Assembly (NCBI RefSeq): GCF_958298935.1
Contig: NC_084923.1
Span: 26,202,501 to 26,266,500, forward strand
Source: Phragmites australis
Lineage: Eukaryota; Streptophyta; Magnoliopsida; Poales; Poaceae
DNA: 64,000 nucleotides
Direction of reading: 5' to 3'
Every line of letters begins with the position of its first letter. Position 1 is the first letter of the stretch. The notes under the pieces are model-generated. The model did not search any database. It had not been told where the DNA came from and was given only the letters and a program-made list of their open reading frames with translations. This document shows positions 11,930-23,429 of the stretch, one piece after another. The position numbers and the translations under genes were made by a program.

Positions 11930-12414
11930 TGTTGTAACACTATTAACCATAAAGTTTGTGGTCATTATTACTTAAAAGTGGTCGTTAATGCTCTATAGTA
12001 GCTGGCCGGAAATTATTAACGACAACAATTTTGGTCATTGATACTATAAAAGTGGTTATTAATTCTCCATAATAGCCAGCATAATATTATTAACAACAAA
12101 ATATGCGGTCATTATTACTAGAAAGTGTTTGTTAATGTTTCATACTAGCGGGCGTAATATTATTAACGATGAAACATACGATGTTATTACCAGAAAAGTG
12201 GTCATTAATGTTTTGTAATTAACAACCACATACTACCCATCATTAAAATTTTAACGACGGGAACTTGTATGTTGTCGTTAACACAATTAATGATGGTACC
12301 TTTATCGACCATGGTCGAGCACAGTTTTGTGGTTATTAAAAACTTTTGATGACAGCGTATGGACTTTTATTGATCACGTATCCCGTCGTTTTAATTTTCA
12401 TTTCTCTCGTAGTG
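11930..12414. mobile_element. Right terminus of a CACTA element with subterminal repeats
   Basis: The right end reads ATTTCTCTCGTAGTG. Its reverse complement, CACTACGAGAGAAAT, has the CACTA terminal signature. The 480 bp inside the end are filled with repeats of the form GGTCATTATTACT..AAAGTGGTCGTTAATG and their inverted versions (TATTAACGAC), typical of CACTA subterminal regions that bind transposase. It most likely ends the element carrying the Ptta-type gene at 8433-11492. The left end of that element is not visible. Confidence 0.75.
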
Positions 12415-13277
12415 TTCCATCATGCATGTCGTCATCTTTGAGTACAACCCGAGTGAGTATCGAATACGGAGTATAGAACACCAGCAGGGTTCGAACTATA
12501 TGTCAAGTAATATTAAAAGTAATGAATATTTGACTATCATTATCTTTTAGAATATTTATATCTAAAATTTAAAAAATCAGATATTACATTTCTCTTGAAA
12601 AATCTTTCCTAATATCATAACTTCATTAGGCTTTACAAATACATTCATTATAAATAGTGGTCAATGCTACGCGCATTAACACCATATCACTGTAGGTACT
12701 TGTGACGAGAGGAAAGGTCGGTAAACCCTTGGGTTGTACTATCCGATAACTAATTGTCGGCCAAAGGTAAAAAATTAAATATCGGTACAAAATAGACGCC
12801 ACTTTGGCCATATGTGTACTGACCAAAGAAGGAATTACTGGTGCTTCAAATTTTGTATACTATCTGTCACTATTAACTGTACATTAATTTAACTTCAGAA
12901 CCGAGCCTAACGACAGAATATATGATTGAATATGGAACCAACAAGTATTTAGTTAGAAGCTAAGATCAACTCCATGAAAATAATGGCATCAATTGTACAG
13001 AATGGAGGAATTAAACCGGAGTACTTTGAAGAAGAGCCGTAGGCCCAATTGGATCTTTCACTGTCCTACATTAGAAGTCGCACTCTTGAACTTCCCGGAA
13101 ATGGCACATCGGCAGAAAAATATTCCGGCAGAGCTTCCTGAGAAATCGATTGGCATGCTGGCACCGTCCCCAGTCTCTAGAAAACGGGTAAATCACACAT
13201 GTTCTTACATTTCTGCAGGCTGATTAAGCTGTCCCAATGCGGATAAAACAACACACATGCAACGCATCTGCCGTCAA
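12415..13277. other. No gene recognised
   Basis: Mostly AT-rich spacer. Short open frames at 12626-12826 (minus) and 12993-13223 (plus) show no family resemblance. The stretch ends at the CAACC target duplication of the next solo LTR. Confidence 0.5.
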
Positions 13278-13282
13278 CAACC

Positions 13283-16200
13283 TGTCACACCCTGATTTTT
13301 AAATTTTACAATTCTCTAAAATTTTCCTAGATTTAATTTGAGTTTAAACAAATAGCATAGAATAAAACCTAATTTCTAATCTCAAATTCAAATTTGAATT
13401 AGGAGTATTATTTGTTTGAATGCATTCATGTTGGAGTTAGGTATTTAGGTTTTTGGTTGACTTATTTGAATTGTTTGCTTAAGAAAAATACTTAGCAAAG
13501 TTTAGATATAATAGAAAATAGTTTTGGAAAAAGGAGAAGAAATAAAAAGAAAAGAAAAGATTAAAATTCCCTCCCAGACCTCTTTTTTTTCCCTCTCACC
13601 CCTCTGGCCCATTTCCCGTGCCGGCCCATTTCTTTCCCCGCCTCACGCCGCTCCGCCTGGGCCGCGCCGCTGCTCCGGCCCAGCCAGCCGCACGCGCCCG
13701 CGCTCGCTCTTGAAGACGCCCTGCACCGAGCCGCTTTCATCGAGTCGCCACCAAGTGGGGCCCGCACGTCGGAATCGTCTTCCACCCGAACTCCGCCGCC
13801 GTATCCGAGTCGGTCCGCCGCTGCCTTTGAGAAGTCCTGGCCCGTCCCGACCTCCTCTCGCTGTCTATATAACCCCGGCCGTCCCCCTTGGATCTCCCAT
13901 CGCCAAAACCGCCGAAACTCGAGCCCAAAATCGCCGAGAGCCTGCTGCCGCCGCCATTAGAGCCGACCGAGCTCGCCAACTCGTCGTTTTCGTCGCGCTT
14001 TGCCGCCGACTAGCCGCCCAGCAGCTCCTCCATCGACCTCCGAACGCGCCGGTGCCTTTGTCTTCGCTTCCTGACCGCCGGAACCCCTCCGCCGACGAGC
14101 TCTTGCGCGCCACTGCCTCCCTCATCGCCGCTGGACCTCCCCCGTGTCGCGCCACCCGAGGTGAGAGCTCAAACGGAACCCCGTGCTCCCTTCTCTCTCT
14201 GCCGCCGCTCGCCGTCGAGGACCGACACCGGCGACGAGGTCTGCGCCGATCTCCGGCGAGATCGCCACCGTGAATCCCTCGGCTCAGCCGTGTTCCTCCC
14301 CTCCGGCCGCCCGATCTATCCTCAGCCGTCCGATTAGCAACATGCGGTCTAGATTAAAACAAAGGATACCCCTTCATCCTCCTATGCCGTGCTGCCACGT
14401 GTCGCCTCTTTAATCAAGTCAGCGCATGTGCCACATCGGCTGCCACCTCACCTTGCCAAATCAGCCTATCTGCATGTGTGTCATCCTTGTCACCATGCCA
14501 CATCAACCAATATGCCCAGTCATCAATCCAGTCAGCAATTCATCTTTTCCAGTAAAAAATAATTCCAGATAATTCCTTTAATTGGTAATTTTGCAGAAAG
14601 ACCCCTAGACTTTTCTGTAATTACCTAAAAGCCCCTATCTTTTTACAGTTTAGTGCCTGAACTTTTTCATAATTACAAATAGGTCCCTCTATTTTTACAA
14701 AAAGATCCCTATACTTTTCCATAATTACAATTAAGTCCTTTTCTTAATTAAAATCAACCCTAATCTTGTTTTTAGCATATCTTTTCCGTCGTAGCTCCGA
14801 TTTAAGCGATTATTGCGCCGATAGATTCGTTTCTCCGAGCTCTATCTTTCTAGATAGGTTTTGTCTTGTTGTTTCTCTGGTTTGTGCTCTGTTCTTAGTA
14901 TGTTTTGTTTGTGTGCTTTGCCGGTTATTGTGCGATTAGTCGTCAACGCCCCGGATCAGTTTGAAGAATATCAAGACCAGGAGCAAGAATACACTGAGCA
15001 GCAGCAAGGAGAAGGCAAGTGTCCTTGATCATTTTGAACTTATGTTTTTAAATATTTTGTTTTACAAAACTGCATGCATTGTCTGTCAATATGATGGGTA
15101 GTCACCTATGTTAGGGTTTTTTCCTAGATTTTCCCTTGTCATCCCTTGGAACCTAGATGGTTTATGGTTAGGTGTCTTTTGTGGGTAGAGTGCTTAGCCA
15201 TGCTTTTGGGATACTGGGAAGTGTCATGATCTAGACTAATGAACATATACAACATTGATGGTTAGTTTGTTAATGGTCTAGCAACATGGAACCTTGGGCC
15301 TTGAGCAAGATAGTTTTGATGGTTGTCATGGTTATGACGTTGGTTTAGTGCTTGCTCAAGTAACCTAAGTAAGGACGGGTTCGTGGAGCGACAACCCGAG
15401 AAATTCCGTACAAACACGAGACTGATATGGGAAGGCTTAGCCGATTAATTAGGGTTCTTCCAGTGTTGTGTGGGCCAGATGGGAGGCGTGGATGAGAGAA
15501 GGTAATTCTCAGAAATCACATGGCACAAGAGGGGGCTTTTAGGTGGTAGTACCTAGCGGTGAAACCTGGAGTGTTGGTGGCACGTACTGGGAGGATTCTT
15601 TGTAAAGGCTTCGTAGTGATCTCCTGGCAACACACCACTGGCGTGTGTATAGTGCTTGGCCAGCATTGCAACATGGAGACTTTAGTCATCTGCTTGCAGG
15701 TGATGAAATCATGACTCGTGGGAAAGTTGTACAACCTCTGCAGAGTGTTAAAACTATTATAACAGCCGTTCTCACGGATATGAGAGACTTGGATCCTCAC
15801 ATGATTAGTTGGTGGTGGAATGGTTATGAGTTTGGTTAAGGTTCTGGTACAGGGAGTACTAGATGGTTGTGGTTATGGTTCTGGTATAGGGAGTATTAGA
15901 TGGTGTGGTCTTGGTCTTAGTACAGGGAGTACTAGACGGTTGTGGTACGCAGGGTGAGGAACCTTGTATGCTAGATGATGGATTGTTGGGTTACATTCAC
16001 TTAATAACTTTTTAATGCTTTTTGAGTCCAAAGTGGTTTTCATTACTCGCATTTACGCAAAAGTACCATGTGTCAGCCTATCCTTGATATAAGCCTGCAT
16101 GTCATTATTCTCCCACACTTGCTGAGTACTCTATGTGCTCACCCTTGCTTTCTCCTACCAAAAACATATGCTGCTCAGTGGAAGACATTCAAGACTTTCA

Positions 16201-16465
16201 AGATGACGACCTGGTGTTCTAGGAGTGTGTCTTCCAGTCAGTGCCTGTGGAGTGCTTGGTTGCCGATGCTTTCGTTCCGCTACCGTCGTTTAATAGTTAT
16301 AGATTGGTTAGTAGAGTTGTTTAGGTGAAGACTTGTGTAAGAGTTTGACGATTGTAAGTTAAAGTATTGCTTTTGTTACTTCACCTATGACGTCCTTATG
16401 TGTGTTGAACATCCTGGGCACACATAAGCCGTATTTGATTTTGGCTGTTAAAACCGGGTGTGACA
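13283..16465 (+). mobile_element. Solo LTR, family 2 (TGTCACACCC...GGGTGTGACA), 3.2 kb
   Basis: It begins TGTCACACCCTGATTTTTAA and ends AAAACCGGGTGTGACA. Perfect 5-bp duplications, CAACC, lie at 13278-13282 and 16466-16470. The 3183-bp body has an AT-rich start, a GC-rich island at about 13580-14330 that gives spurious open frames on both strands (249 codons on plus), and a 3' half with AGTACTCTATGTGCTCACCC near 16120. There is no internal region, so it is a solo LTR. Relatives are the LTR at 24108-26403 (which has a primer site after it, fixing orientation) and the inverted solo LTR at 39031-42611. The size and termini fit large Ty3/gypsy (Tekay/Del-type) LTRs; that lineage is inferred. Confidence 0.92.
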
Positions 16466-16504
16466 CAACCCGACCAGATTTGACTGCATACTCATCTTGC
16501 CTAA

Positions 16505-16906
16505 GGTATGTTTATTTCAATTTAGGATTATAATAAGTGGTTTTTAGATGTTAGATTATAATAAGTTGGATTATGTTAAATTGGAGGAAAATAAGCTATA
16601 AACTATTTGGTAACTTAGATTATTGGAATCTGAATTATTGGTAAAAGTCTGTAATGCCCTTAATAAGAGGTGTAGGATTCAAGTGTAGGGTGGGAGAGTA
16701 GCATTAACGGATAATTTCTTCTAAATTTGATGGGTAATATAGTAAAATGCCAAAATAAACTAAAATAAGTTCTTTTTCACAGCTTATAGGATTATTATAA
16801 TCTAAACTTCAGCGTATAATAATCTTAGATAAATAAGCTAACTATTTGTTTCAACTCAGAATAAATAAGCTAGTTTAATATAATTTTGAGTTAAAACGAA
16901 CAGACC
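16505..16906. mobile_element. Tourist-like (PIF/Harbinger) MITE, 402 bp
   Basis: The ends GGTATGTTTATTTCAATTTA and (reverse-complemented right end) GGTCTGTTCGTTTTAACTCA form an imperfect terminal inverted repeat. TAA lies at 16502-16504 and 16907-16909, the 3-bp duplication expected for Tourist/PIF-Harbinger elements. The interior is AT-rich with many TTATAATAAG-like inverted motifs and no coding sequence. It lies in the short gap between two solo LTRs. Confidence 0.8.
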
Positions 16907-16925
16907 TAACTTACAGCAGCACAGT

Positions 16926-18382
16926 TGTCGGAGGATTAACTCCAGTCGCAGGGATCCCGAGAGACCCCTTTTTAGAGATTCGGCCGGGGGATGATTCTGA
17001 ATACGTTCGTCGGAGAAATAAATAAGAATGAAAGCAACGGCCAGTGGTGGGGGTGTTGAACTAGTGCAAGAAGGAGTAAATGCACCGGATTTAGACAGGA
17101 ATAAATAATACCCTACTCCTGTATGGATACTATAACTGTCCTGAGGAAGTCCCTCAAGGATGTTGGGGGTTACAAGAATGTTGGTCTATCTAAGAGCTTG
17201 AGGCTCCTTGTTCTTCGGCTGGGACTGGGCTCAGCCTTCCTCACAATATTTCTCTTGCGCTGTGTTCTTGTCTATCCGTTACCTCTAACCGTCTTCTTCA
17301 GCTCTGCTCTTTTTTTGCTTGGTCTCTGTTTTGCTATTCTTCGTCTCCTCTCCTCCGTTTGTACCGCCGACTGCTTTAAGTACCCGCCGGTCGCGACATG
17401 CCCTGAACAGAAGGAGGGGGCACGAGTTCCGAGATGCCATAAATGGAAAGGGCGTCATCATTTCCTCTGGGCGAAGTGACCGGGGGTGGAAAATGCGTCG
17501 CACGCCCGGTCATCCGTCACCATAAATGCCCTGGCAACAGGCGCCGTGGAGAGGGCCCACCGGGCAGCCGCAGAGCAACCCGGCGTGCCGTCCTGTCTTG
17601 TTCCCCTACCACAGCAGCGCGGCAGACGGAACGCCTTGGTCCTTACAACGTTATCCCGAGACAAGCCGAATGGCACGGGACGGGACCCGTGCAATTAATA
17701 ACCCCACGTCTCTCTGCCAAAACATGGCAGGAACTGACGCTAAGCGCGGCGGGAGCAGTTGGAGGCGACATGCCACGCACGCTCATTAAATGCGGCCTCG
17801 GGCCTTTGACTGGTTGACACCTCATCGGTAGGCCCTTCGGGGGTCTTTCTAGGTCGTCAGGGTACCGAGTGCTCTGGGGTACTATTCACATCCCCGAGCA
17901 CTCTCTCCCGAGAATGCCTTTCCTTGTCCTCGGGGTACCGAGTACTCGGGGGTACTGTTCACCTCCCCGAGCACTCTTGTACGGACCCTTGGGGAACCGA
18001 GTGCTCGGGGGCTGCCGCATGCAGCCCCGAGCACTCTCTCCCGAGCACTCTTGTACGGATCCTCGGGGAACCGAGTGCTCGGGGGCTGCCGCACGCAGCC
18101 CCAAGCACTCTCTCCCGGAACTTAGCTCTCCTGATCGTCGAGGGACTAGGGTGCTCGGGGGTGACCGTACACCTCCCCGAGCACTTTCTTCCCGGTACTT
18201 GGATTCCGTGGATCATCGGGGAACTGGGGTACTCGGGGGCCACCGACTGTGGCCCCGAGCACCTTCTCTCGGGACTTGACCTTTTCTCATCCTACAGGAG
18301 AGACCTCACGGGATGGCGCCATGTGACGGATGGCTAGCCTGACCTCAGGATTCGGGGATCCCTAATTCCTGATACACCGATA
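16926..18382 (+). mobile_element. Solo LTR, family 3 (TGTCGGAGG...CACCGATA), copy A
   Basis: It starts TGTCGGAGGATTAACTCC and ends GATACACCGATA. ACAGT flanks it on both sides (16921-16925 and 18383-18387), a perfect 5-bp duplication. There are two sister copies: 27497-28856 (plus) and 49206-50674 (minus). Shared blocks include the GATTCGGCCGGGGGATGATT segment, an ACTATAA..TGTCCTGAGGAAGTCCCTC segment, the GC-rich middle and an array of palindromic units. No interior is present. Its open frames of 60-137 codons overlap one another on both strands and follow the palindromes; I do not regard them as genes. Confidence 0.92.
17861..18285. repeat. Tandem palindromic array in family-3 LTR, copy A
   Basis: About six degenerate units of roughly 60-80 bp each carry an inverted repeat built on GTGCTCGGGG and CCCCGAGCAC. 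The clearest unit forms a near-perfect hairpin around GCTGCCGCATGCAGC near 18000-18035. The same array type is found in copies B and C. Confidence 0.85.
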
Positions 18383-18387
18383 ACAGT

Positions 18388-20648
18388 GCTCCACGGTTTC
18401 GACTTTCCACATATGCCAATCACAGGTACGCCATCGTGGTCGATGATCCATTTCTGCCCAATTTTTTTAAAAGCCGTAGTTAATTACTAGCAAGTCACGA
18501 TTTCAATTTGTTTAACATGCCTGCACTTTTTGACCGGTGCTGGTTGGATTCTATTAAAAAAATGGAAGAAAGGTCATGCACGTTTTATAATACTAATAAA
18601 GTATCAATATAGGCATTTTGCACGTTACAAATTAACTGCGCATGCAACTGATCATCAAGGGAAAGAGAGAAAAGGAAAGAGTTTAGATACGTGGAGGCCA
18701 CTATGTAGTGGGTCCTTGGTATCCTCTGAGCTCTCACTACGAGTCTAATTGGTTATTTGTATGAAAGTAATTTGGTATATGGATATGTATAATCTTATAC
18801 AGAAACATGTTTGTTTACCTATATCTATTGTTCTAGTCTAGTTCGACGGATGCAAAAGTATGTTTACAGTTTGACTCGAAAGGGAATCTCGATTCGAGCT
18901 TCCATTCGCATCATGGCTTGATGGATGCAGGCTCCTACATCTACTCATACACACGAGTCCACTTGATAGTGTCATAAAATTATCTTCATGCAATTAATCA
19001 ATCACAATATCAACTCTTGTATCTGCTCATACGACCTCGTATTCGATCAACTGAACAGAAACTCGGCTCAACCTATCTAGAAAGATACAATTAACCAAAT
19101 ACTCTTATTTTCAACAATATAACTCTACTCAACCTACGTATATGATCCATACGAACAAAAGTTATACAAATAACTAATCACACCTTACCTCATTCGGCTC
19201 CAAAATAGATTATGCGATAGGACAGTAATGTGGCCCTGAACCAACAAGGACCTAACCATCATGAACCTGGAATCGGTGGCGACAACCATGACGGCTGGCT
19301 TTTGAATGTGAAAAATAATTATACTCTGAAAATATTTATCAATGATTTTAATTTATAAATATATTGATTATCGTATTTTTAGGAAACTTGACTGTCCTTA
19401 AAAACTGGGAACAACCACAGCCTACATTATAAATTATCTAGTACCAGAGCAAAGATATGTGTCACATTTTCACACGTCCGAGTTAGGGGCCCATTCAGTC
19501 AAGATTTAGCTAATAATAAAGTTTGCACGCGAAAGGAGAAGAAGAAATTATGCAACGATCGAAGCCCACATCCGACGGTATTTATGTTTTTAAGTGGTTT
19601 AGCACACGTGATACATGTGGTTGATAACTGCAGCTTAGCAGCCTTCACGTGGACGGTAGATAGCGCTTTTCTATGACCACTTGTGCGTACAAGTATGTAT
19701 AGCGTACGTTTGTATGAGTCTATGTTAGTGTTAGCAGTCTAGAAAGGTCAATTGACCGGACTTGCAGTTCAGACTTCATATATATATCACGTACACAGCA
19801 TGGAAATTTCTTCAGCAGGCGCTTTCAAGAAAAGCAAAGGAGAAAAAAATTTCTTCATTAAATATTCTCTCTTAAAAAAATGGAATTTAACATGGGACAT
19901 CCTTACTGGAACATATGCCGATGGCTTGGTGTTTTGTGCCTGTTTTCTAGTCTTAGAACCGGCTCGAGTATTCATCTTATCTTTCTCCGGTGACAAAATT
20001 CCTGACCATATCTTTTCTTTCAAAAAGCATGAGACATTGGGTCTTCGCTTGGGATGGAAATTGTATAAGGCCCGCTCTCAGATAACTGACGTGAGACCCT
20101 CATCCGCGTCTTTCACACCGTGATCGGACTGCGCATGAGAGACACGTGTCAACGGCAGTGAGGATCTCCGCGGAGGACCCACCCTTATACAATTTACTTC
20201 CCTTCGCTTGACCCTTACAATTAATGTGCGTTCCAATCCCATCCGCCCCGGTTGCCTGGAGACGGAAAGGCACTACCATATACCGATGAGATTAAACGGA
20301 GAGAGAAATGCACTACCACACAACCGATTAAATTAAATGGCTCATTATAGTTGGTTTCAAAAAAACCGACTGTAATATTTATATTACGGAAGATTATTTT
20401 GCTCTGGCTGCAAAAGAACCGCTCAGAAAAGAAGATTTAAAATGGCAGCCTATTAGACTTAGCAGGGGCTTGAAAACCTTAGCTCAAACAAAAATTCTCG
20501 TGGTTGAGGCTGGGGTTCACGCCGGATCGAGGTGGTTAAGTTATCGAAGTTACGGTCAGGAATGAGAGTAACTAAGCCTAGTTTACATTGTTGCGATGTG
20601 TTGTCAAAGCCAGTATATTACAAGTTACAATGTAGTATATTTTATGCT
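18388..20648. other. Anonymous intergenic sequence
   Basis: About 2.3 kb with no gene that I can support. A 123-codon frame at 19752-20123 (plus) begins soon after an AT-rich stretch with TATATATATC. It has no recognised motif, and a 78-codon frame overlaps it on the minus strand. Short inverted-looking stretches occur near 18760-18860 and 20330-20410, but I could not pair them into an element. Confidence 0.4.
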
Positions 20649-20812
20649 ATATATGTGATAATATAATGCTAACAATTACTCCCTCTGGTTGCAAATATAG
20701 GTCGTTTTAGTCATCTCAACTATTCTCTAAATATATGTGATAATATAATGCTAACAATTACTCTCTCTGGTTGCAAATATAGGTCGTTTTAGTCATCTCA
20801 ACTATTCTCTAA
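20649..20812. repeat. 82-bp tandem duplication at the left end of a MITE
   Basis: Two consecutive units of 82 bp, 20649-20730 and 20731-20812, are almost identical (one visible difference, CTCCCTCT versus CTCTCTCT). The unit covers flanking AT-rich DNA, the TA dinucleotide and the first part of the MITE (CTCCCTCTGGTTGCAAATAT). Confidence 0.9.
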
Positions 20813-21014
20813 ATATAAGACATTCTCAAACTTCTATGCATTTTTTGCTTTTATTCCCGTCTTGCCTTTATTTAATAAATGCTACCACTCTCACAAATGA
20901 ATGAGTTATCTTTTCCAATGCAGAATAAATGAAGGGCAACAATGTCATTTGATCTACTTTCTTAATCCTTGTGCACAAGTCTAAAACAACCTACATTTAC
21001 AATCGGATGGAGTG
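20679..21014. mobile_element. Stowaway-like (Tc1/mariner) MITE
   Basis: The left end CTCCCTCTGGTTGCAAATAT, preceded by TA, is close to the grass Stowaway consensus start CTCCCTC. The right end CTACATTTACAATCGGATGG followed by AGTG reverse-complements to a diverged version of the same terminus. The AAATATAGGTCGTTTTAG / CTAAAACAACCTACATTT pair gives the extended inverted repeat. There is no coding sequence. The 82-bp tandem duplication above includes its left end, so it has two left termini. Confidence 0.75.
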
Positions 21015-21132
21015 TTTAATTAAGGTTGACGATGTGTTCAACTAAATTCATGTGCAAAGTCGATCTAGTCTCAACATAAACCTGTTCAATAAACCTGAAC
21101 TTGTTCAAAATTCAAATTATAAAAACATCCAC

Positions 21133-21400
21133 CACTACAAAACCAGATTTATATATCGGCCCATCACTACCGGTTCCTTATAGGCCCGCAGTGATGGGAC
21201 ATTACTGCCGGTTCATATGCTGCGTGGGAAGAACTAGTTATCGTGACTTATGAACCGGTAGTGATAAAAGAAATAACTGCCAGCGGATGGCTTGAGCCAA
21301 TAGTGATGCTCAGCCACCTCATCACTATCGGCCTAAGCCACTGATGGACAGTGATAGCTGAACATTACTGCCGGTTGGTGGAATTAGATGGTGGTGATAT
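21133..21400. mobile_element. Left terminus of CACTA element 1
   Basis: It starts CACTACAAAACCAGATTT, the CACTA terminal signature. About 250 bp of alternating subterminal motifs follow (CATCACTACCGGTTCC, GAACCGGTAGTGATAA, ATTACTGCCGGTT). I see no matching right terminus downstream; the family-2 LTR at 24108 appears to cut the element off. Confidence 0.75.
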
Positions 21401-22640
21401 GTATAATATAAAACAGTGGCCCTCCCTTAAGCCGAGCACAACACCATCCTCGGCGACCTTTATCGCCCCCACGGACGCATCACCGCTTCTAAACCATCTC
21501 CATCCAATTTCATTGCTTGGTGAGCTTCACAGTGCCATACCTAATCTTTTACGTGTGCTAGTTCGATAGTAGCCTGTCATCGGCCCAGTGCTCCACCGGC
21601 CACCACCGCAAGCTCACCCACCTCGTAGACGAACTTCAAGCCGTGAGCCGCCTCTGTCTAAGCCGAACGCACGATGAGCTTCACCGCGGTCTAGGGAACC
21701 TTGCCGCTCCCTTCCCTTCCACTCTCTCCCTCTGCAGCACGCCACCACTGTCGGCCTAGCTTTGCCGACCACCATGGTTGCTGCTGGCCATGCTTGCTGC
21801 TATACATGCCATCGTCGACCCCTCAAACAAGTTCGCTACAGTGCGTTGAGCATTTTGGTACCCCTCCCCAACCAAGCTCCGCCGTCGTTCGCCGCCGACA
21901 ACCGGCCAAAGTCAGAAAATCGAGAAAATGCTGAAAGGAATATAAGTTGTATTGATAAATTAGCTGAAATAATCTATAATTTGTAGAAACATATCTAGAG
22001 CCCAGAAAAATATGAAACCAAATTTGTTTGTTTTGTTTTGTCATGGTCTACATGACAAAAATACATACATGCATGAAATGTCCACTGAAATACCTCTATT
22101 TCATTAAATATACTGTAACTTGTTAATCAATAATTAAATCTTGAAATATCAAAAATTGGTTGATCCAACTTTGTTTATCTTATTTTGTCATGCTCTGTAT
22201 AAGAAAAATATATTTCAAGCATGAAATACTTGATTAGCACTAATTCTTTGTTAATCTTGATTAAGCCTTTTAAACTTGATTAATTTCTACATAAATTAAT
22301 AAAAATCATAAAATGTGAAACTAATTTTTTTAGGTCTTATCTATATATACCTTACACAGTAAAAATACCTTTTCCCATGTTGAGTACTTCCATTATGTGA
22401 GTTTGTTTGAACTATCTAATATAATTTTGGATTTAAAAACAACAAGCATGTAATTTGGTTAATTAAGTGGGTAAATGAACTCCAATTCATGTGATTTTTC
22501 CTCTACTACATTCATAACCTCATCCACTACATCGCTACCATATTTCAGGCTATTTGGATCACATCTCATGACATTTAATTCATTCTCATTTCGATGTACT
22601 TTATCGCATGTAAGGGTTGAATAATAAAGAAAATTTCTAG
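21401..22640. other. CACTA element 1 interior, gene-like but unrecognised
   Basis: A GC-rich stretch at about 21420-21930 (CCGAGC, CACCGGCCACCACC and similar) looks like a degraded first exon or captured host sequence. It has frames of 72-77 codons and no recognisable domain. From about 21950 to 22640 the DNA is AT-rich and non-coding. Confidence 0.4.
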
Positions 22641-22649
22641 GGTTGGCAC

Positions 22650-22881
22650 CAACAAAAACTCATCGGACCTAGCTAATAAGGAGGAGCACCATGTGGTTCT
22701 TCAATAAAAAAGAAGAATTGTCGGTGTGGAGAATGTCGTTAACAAGGATGACTACAATTAATTCAATATGATACCTCCTTTCGAAGAGGATGTCGACATA
22801 GGTCCCATAGAAGACACCGACGAAACTCCATATGTACGCCGTGATCATAATGAAGGACGAATCATAAGACAAAGTAGCTAA
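22650..22881 (+). pseudogene. CACTA TNP2 C-terminal (DUF4216) fragment
   Basis: The plus-strand frame reads EEHHVVLQ, stop, KRRIVGVENVVNKDDYN, stop, then IPPFEEDVD and ETPYVRRDHNEGR, ending at TAA 22879-22881. This is the conserved C-terminus that follows DUF4216 in plant CACTA transposases, typically HVVLP.KRRIVGVENV...IPPF...Y.R.DHDEG. The longer copy at 33890-34850 carries the same block. Here everything upstream of this block is missing or unrecognisable, and two stops interrupt it. It is a non-functional fragment. Confidence 0.8.
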
Positions 22882-23340
22882 ATTGTATTAATTACTATAT
22901 ATGAATTTGTTTTAGATGCTATTATACCTCACTTATATTATGTAAGCTTCAATTTATAGTTTATGGTGGAAGATGTTTGTATTATTAAGCATATTGATTT
23001 TTGATTTTTAATGAATTAGCAATAGCACAAGCACTATCGCTATGTATTACTATTTTTGATTTTTAATGAATTAGCAATAGCACTAGCATATTGCTATTTG
23101 CATATTACATGATTTACATTATCTATAGTTATGAGCGTATTTATTTTCAATTTTAATGATTTAAAATATTTTTTTTGATGAAATTAAGATATATAGAAAG
23201 TCCCAGGATAGAAAATTAGGTATGAACATATCTATTTCAATTTATTATTGAATTAGAAAACTAAATAAACTTTTTGCATTAGGATTTTATGTCAACGAAA
23301 TGTTAATAAACATAGATACAAAATAATTCGAAAACACTTG
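22882..23340. other. AT-rich CACTA intergenic segment
   Basis: Highly AT-rich with a duplicated phrase (TTTTTGATTTTTAATGAATT and AGCAATAGCAC) at about 22998-23090. No gene. Confidence 0.5.
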
Positions 23341-23402
23341 AGTAGCACAACAGTTTAATTGCTCGGTCTTACTTGGGGCAGGTCGTGTGTTCGAGTCTTG
23401 GC
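23341..23402 (+). ncRNA. tRNA-like sequence (A box and B box) in CACTA element 1
   Basis: An A-box-like TAGCACAACAG (23343-23353) and a B-box-like TGTTCGAGTCT (23388-23398) lie 45 bp apart start to start, the spacing of a standard tRNA gene. I could not fold a full cloverleaf, so it is a tRNA-derived or tRNA-like remnant, not a functional tRNA gene. Comparable cassettes occur in the CACTA copies at 57266-57336 and 61660-61730. Confidence 0.45.
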
Positions 23403-23429
23403 GGACACGTGCGCGCAGCTAAAACAAAT

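Noticed and set aside
13524..14273. 249-codon open frame on the plus strand
   Set aside because: It lies in the GC-rich island of the family-2 solo LTR. Minus-strand frames overlap it and no family resemblance is seen.
17861..18285. CRISPR-like array
   Set aside because: Units are palindromic and degenerate, and the array recurs inside three solo LTR copies in a plant genome. It is an LTR repeat, not a CRISPR array.
19752..20123. Possible host gene, 123 codons
   Set aside because: No recognisable domain, a minus-strand frame overlaps it, and there is no promoter or splice evidence beyond an AT-rich upstream stretch.
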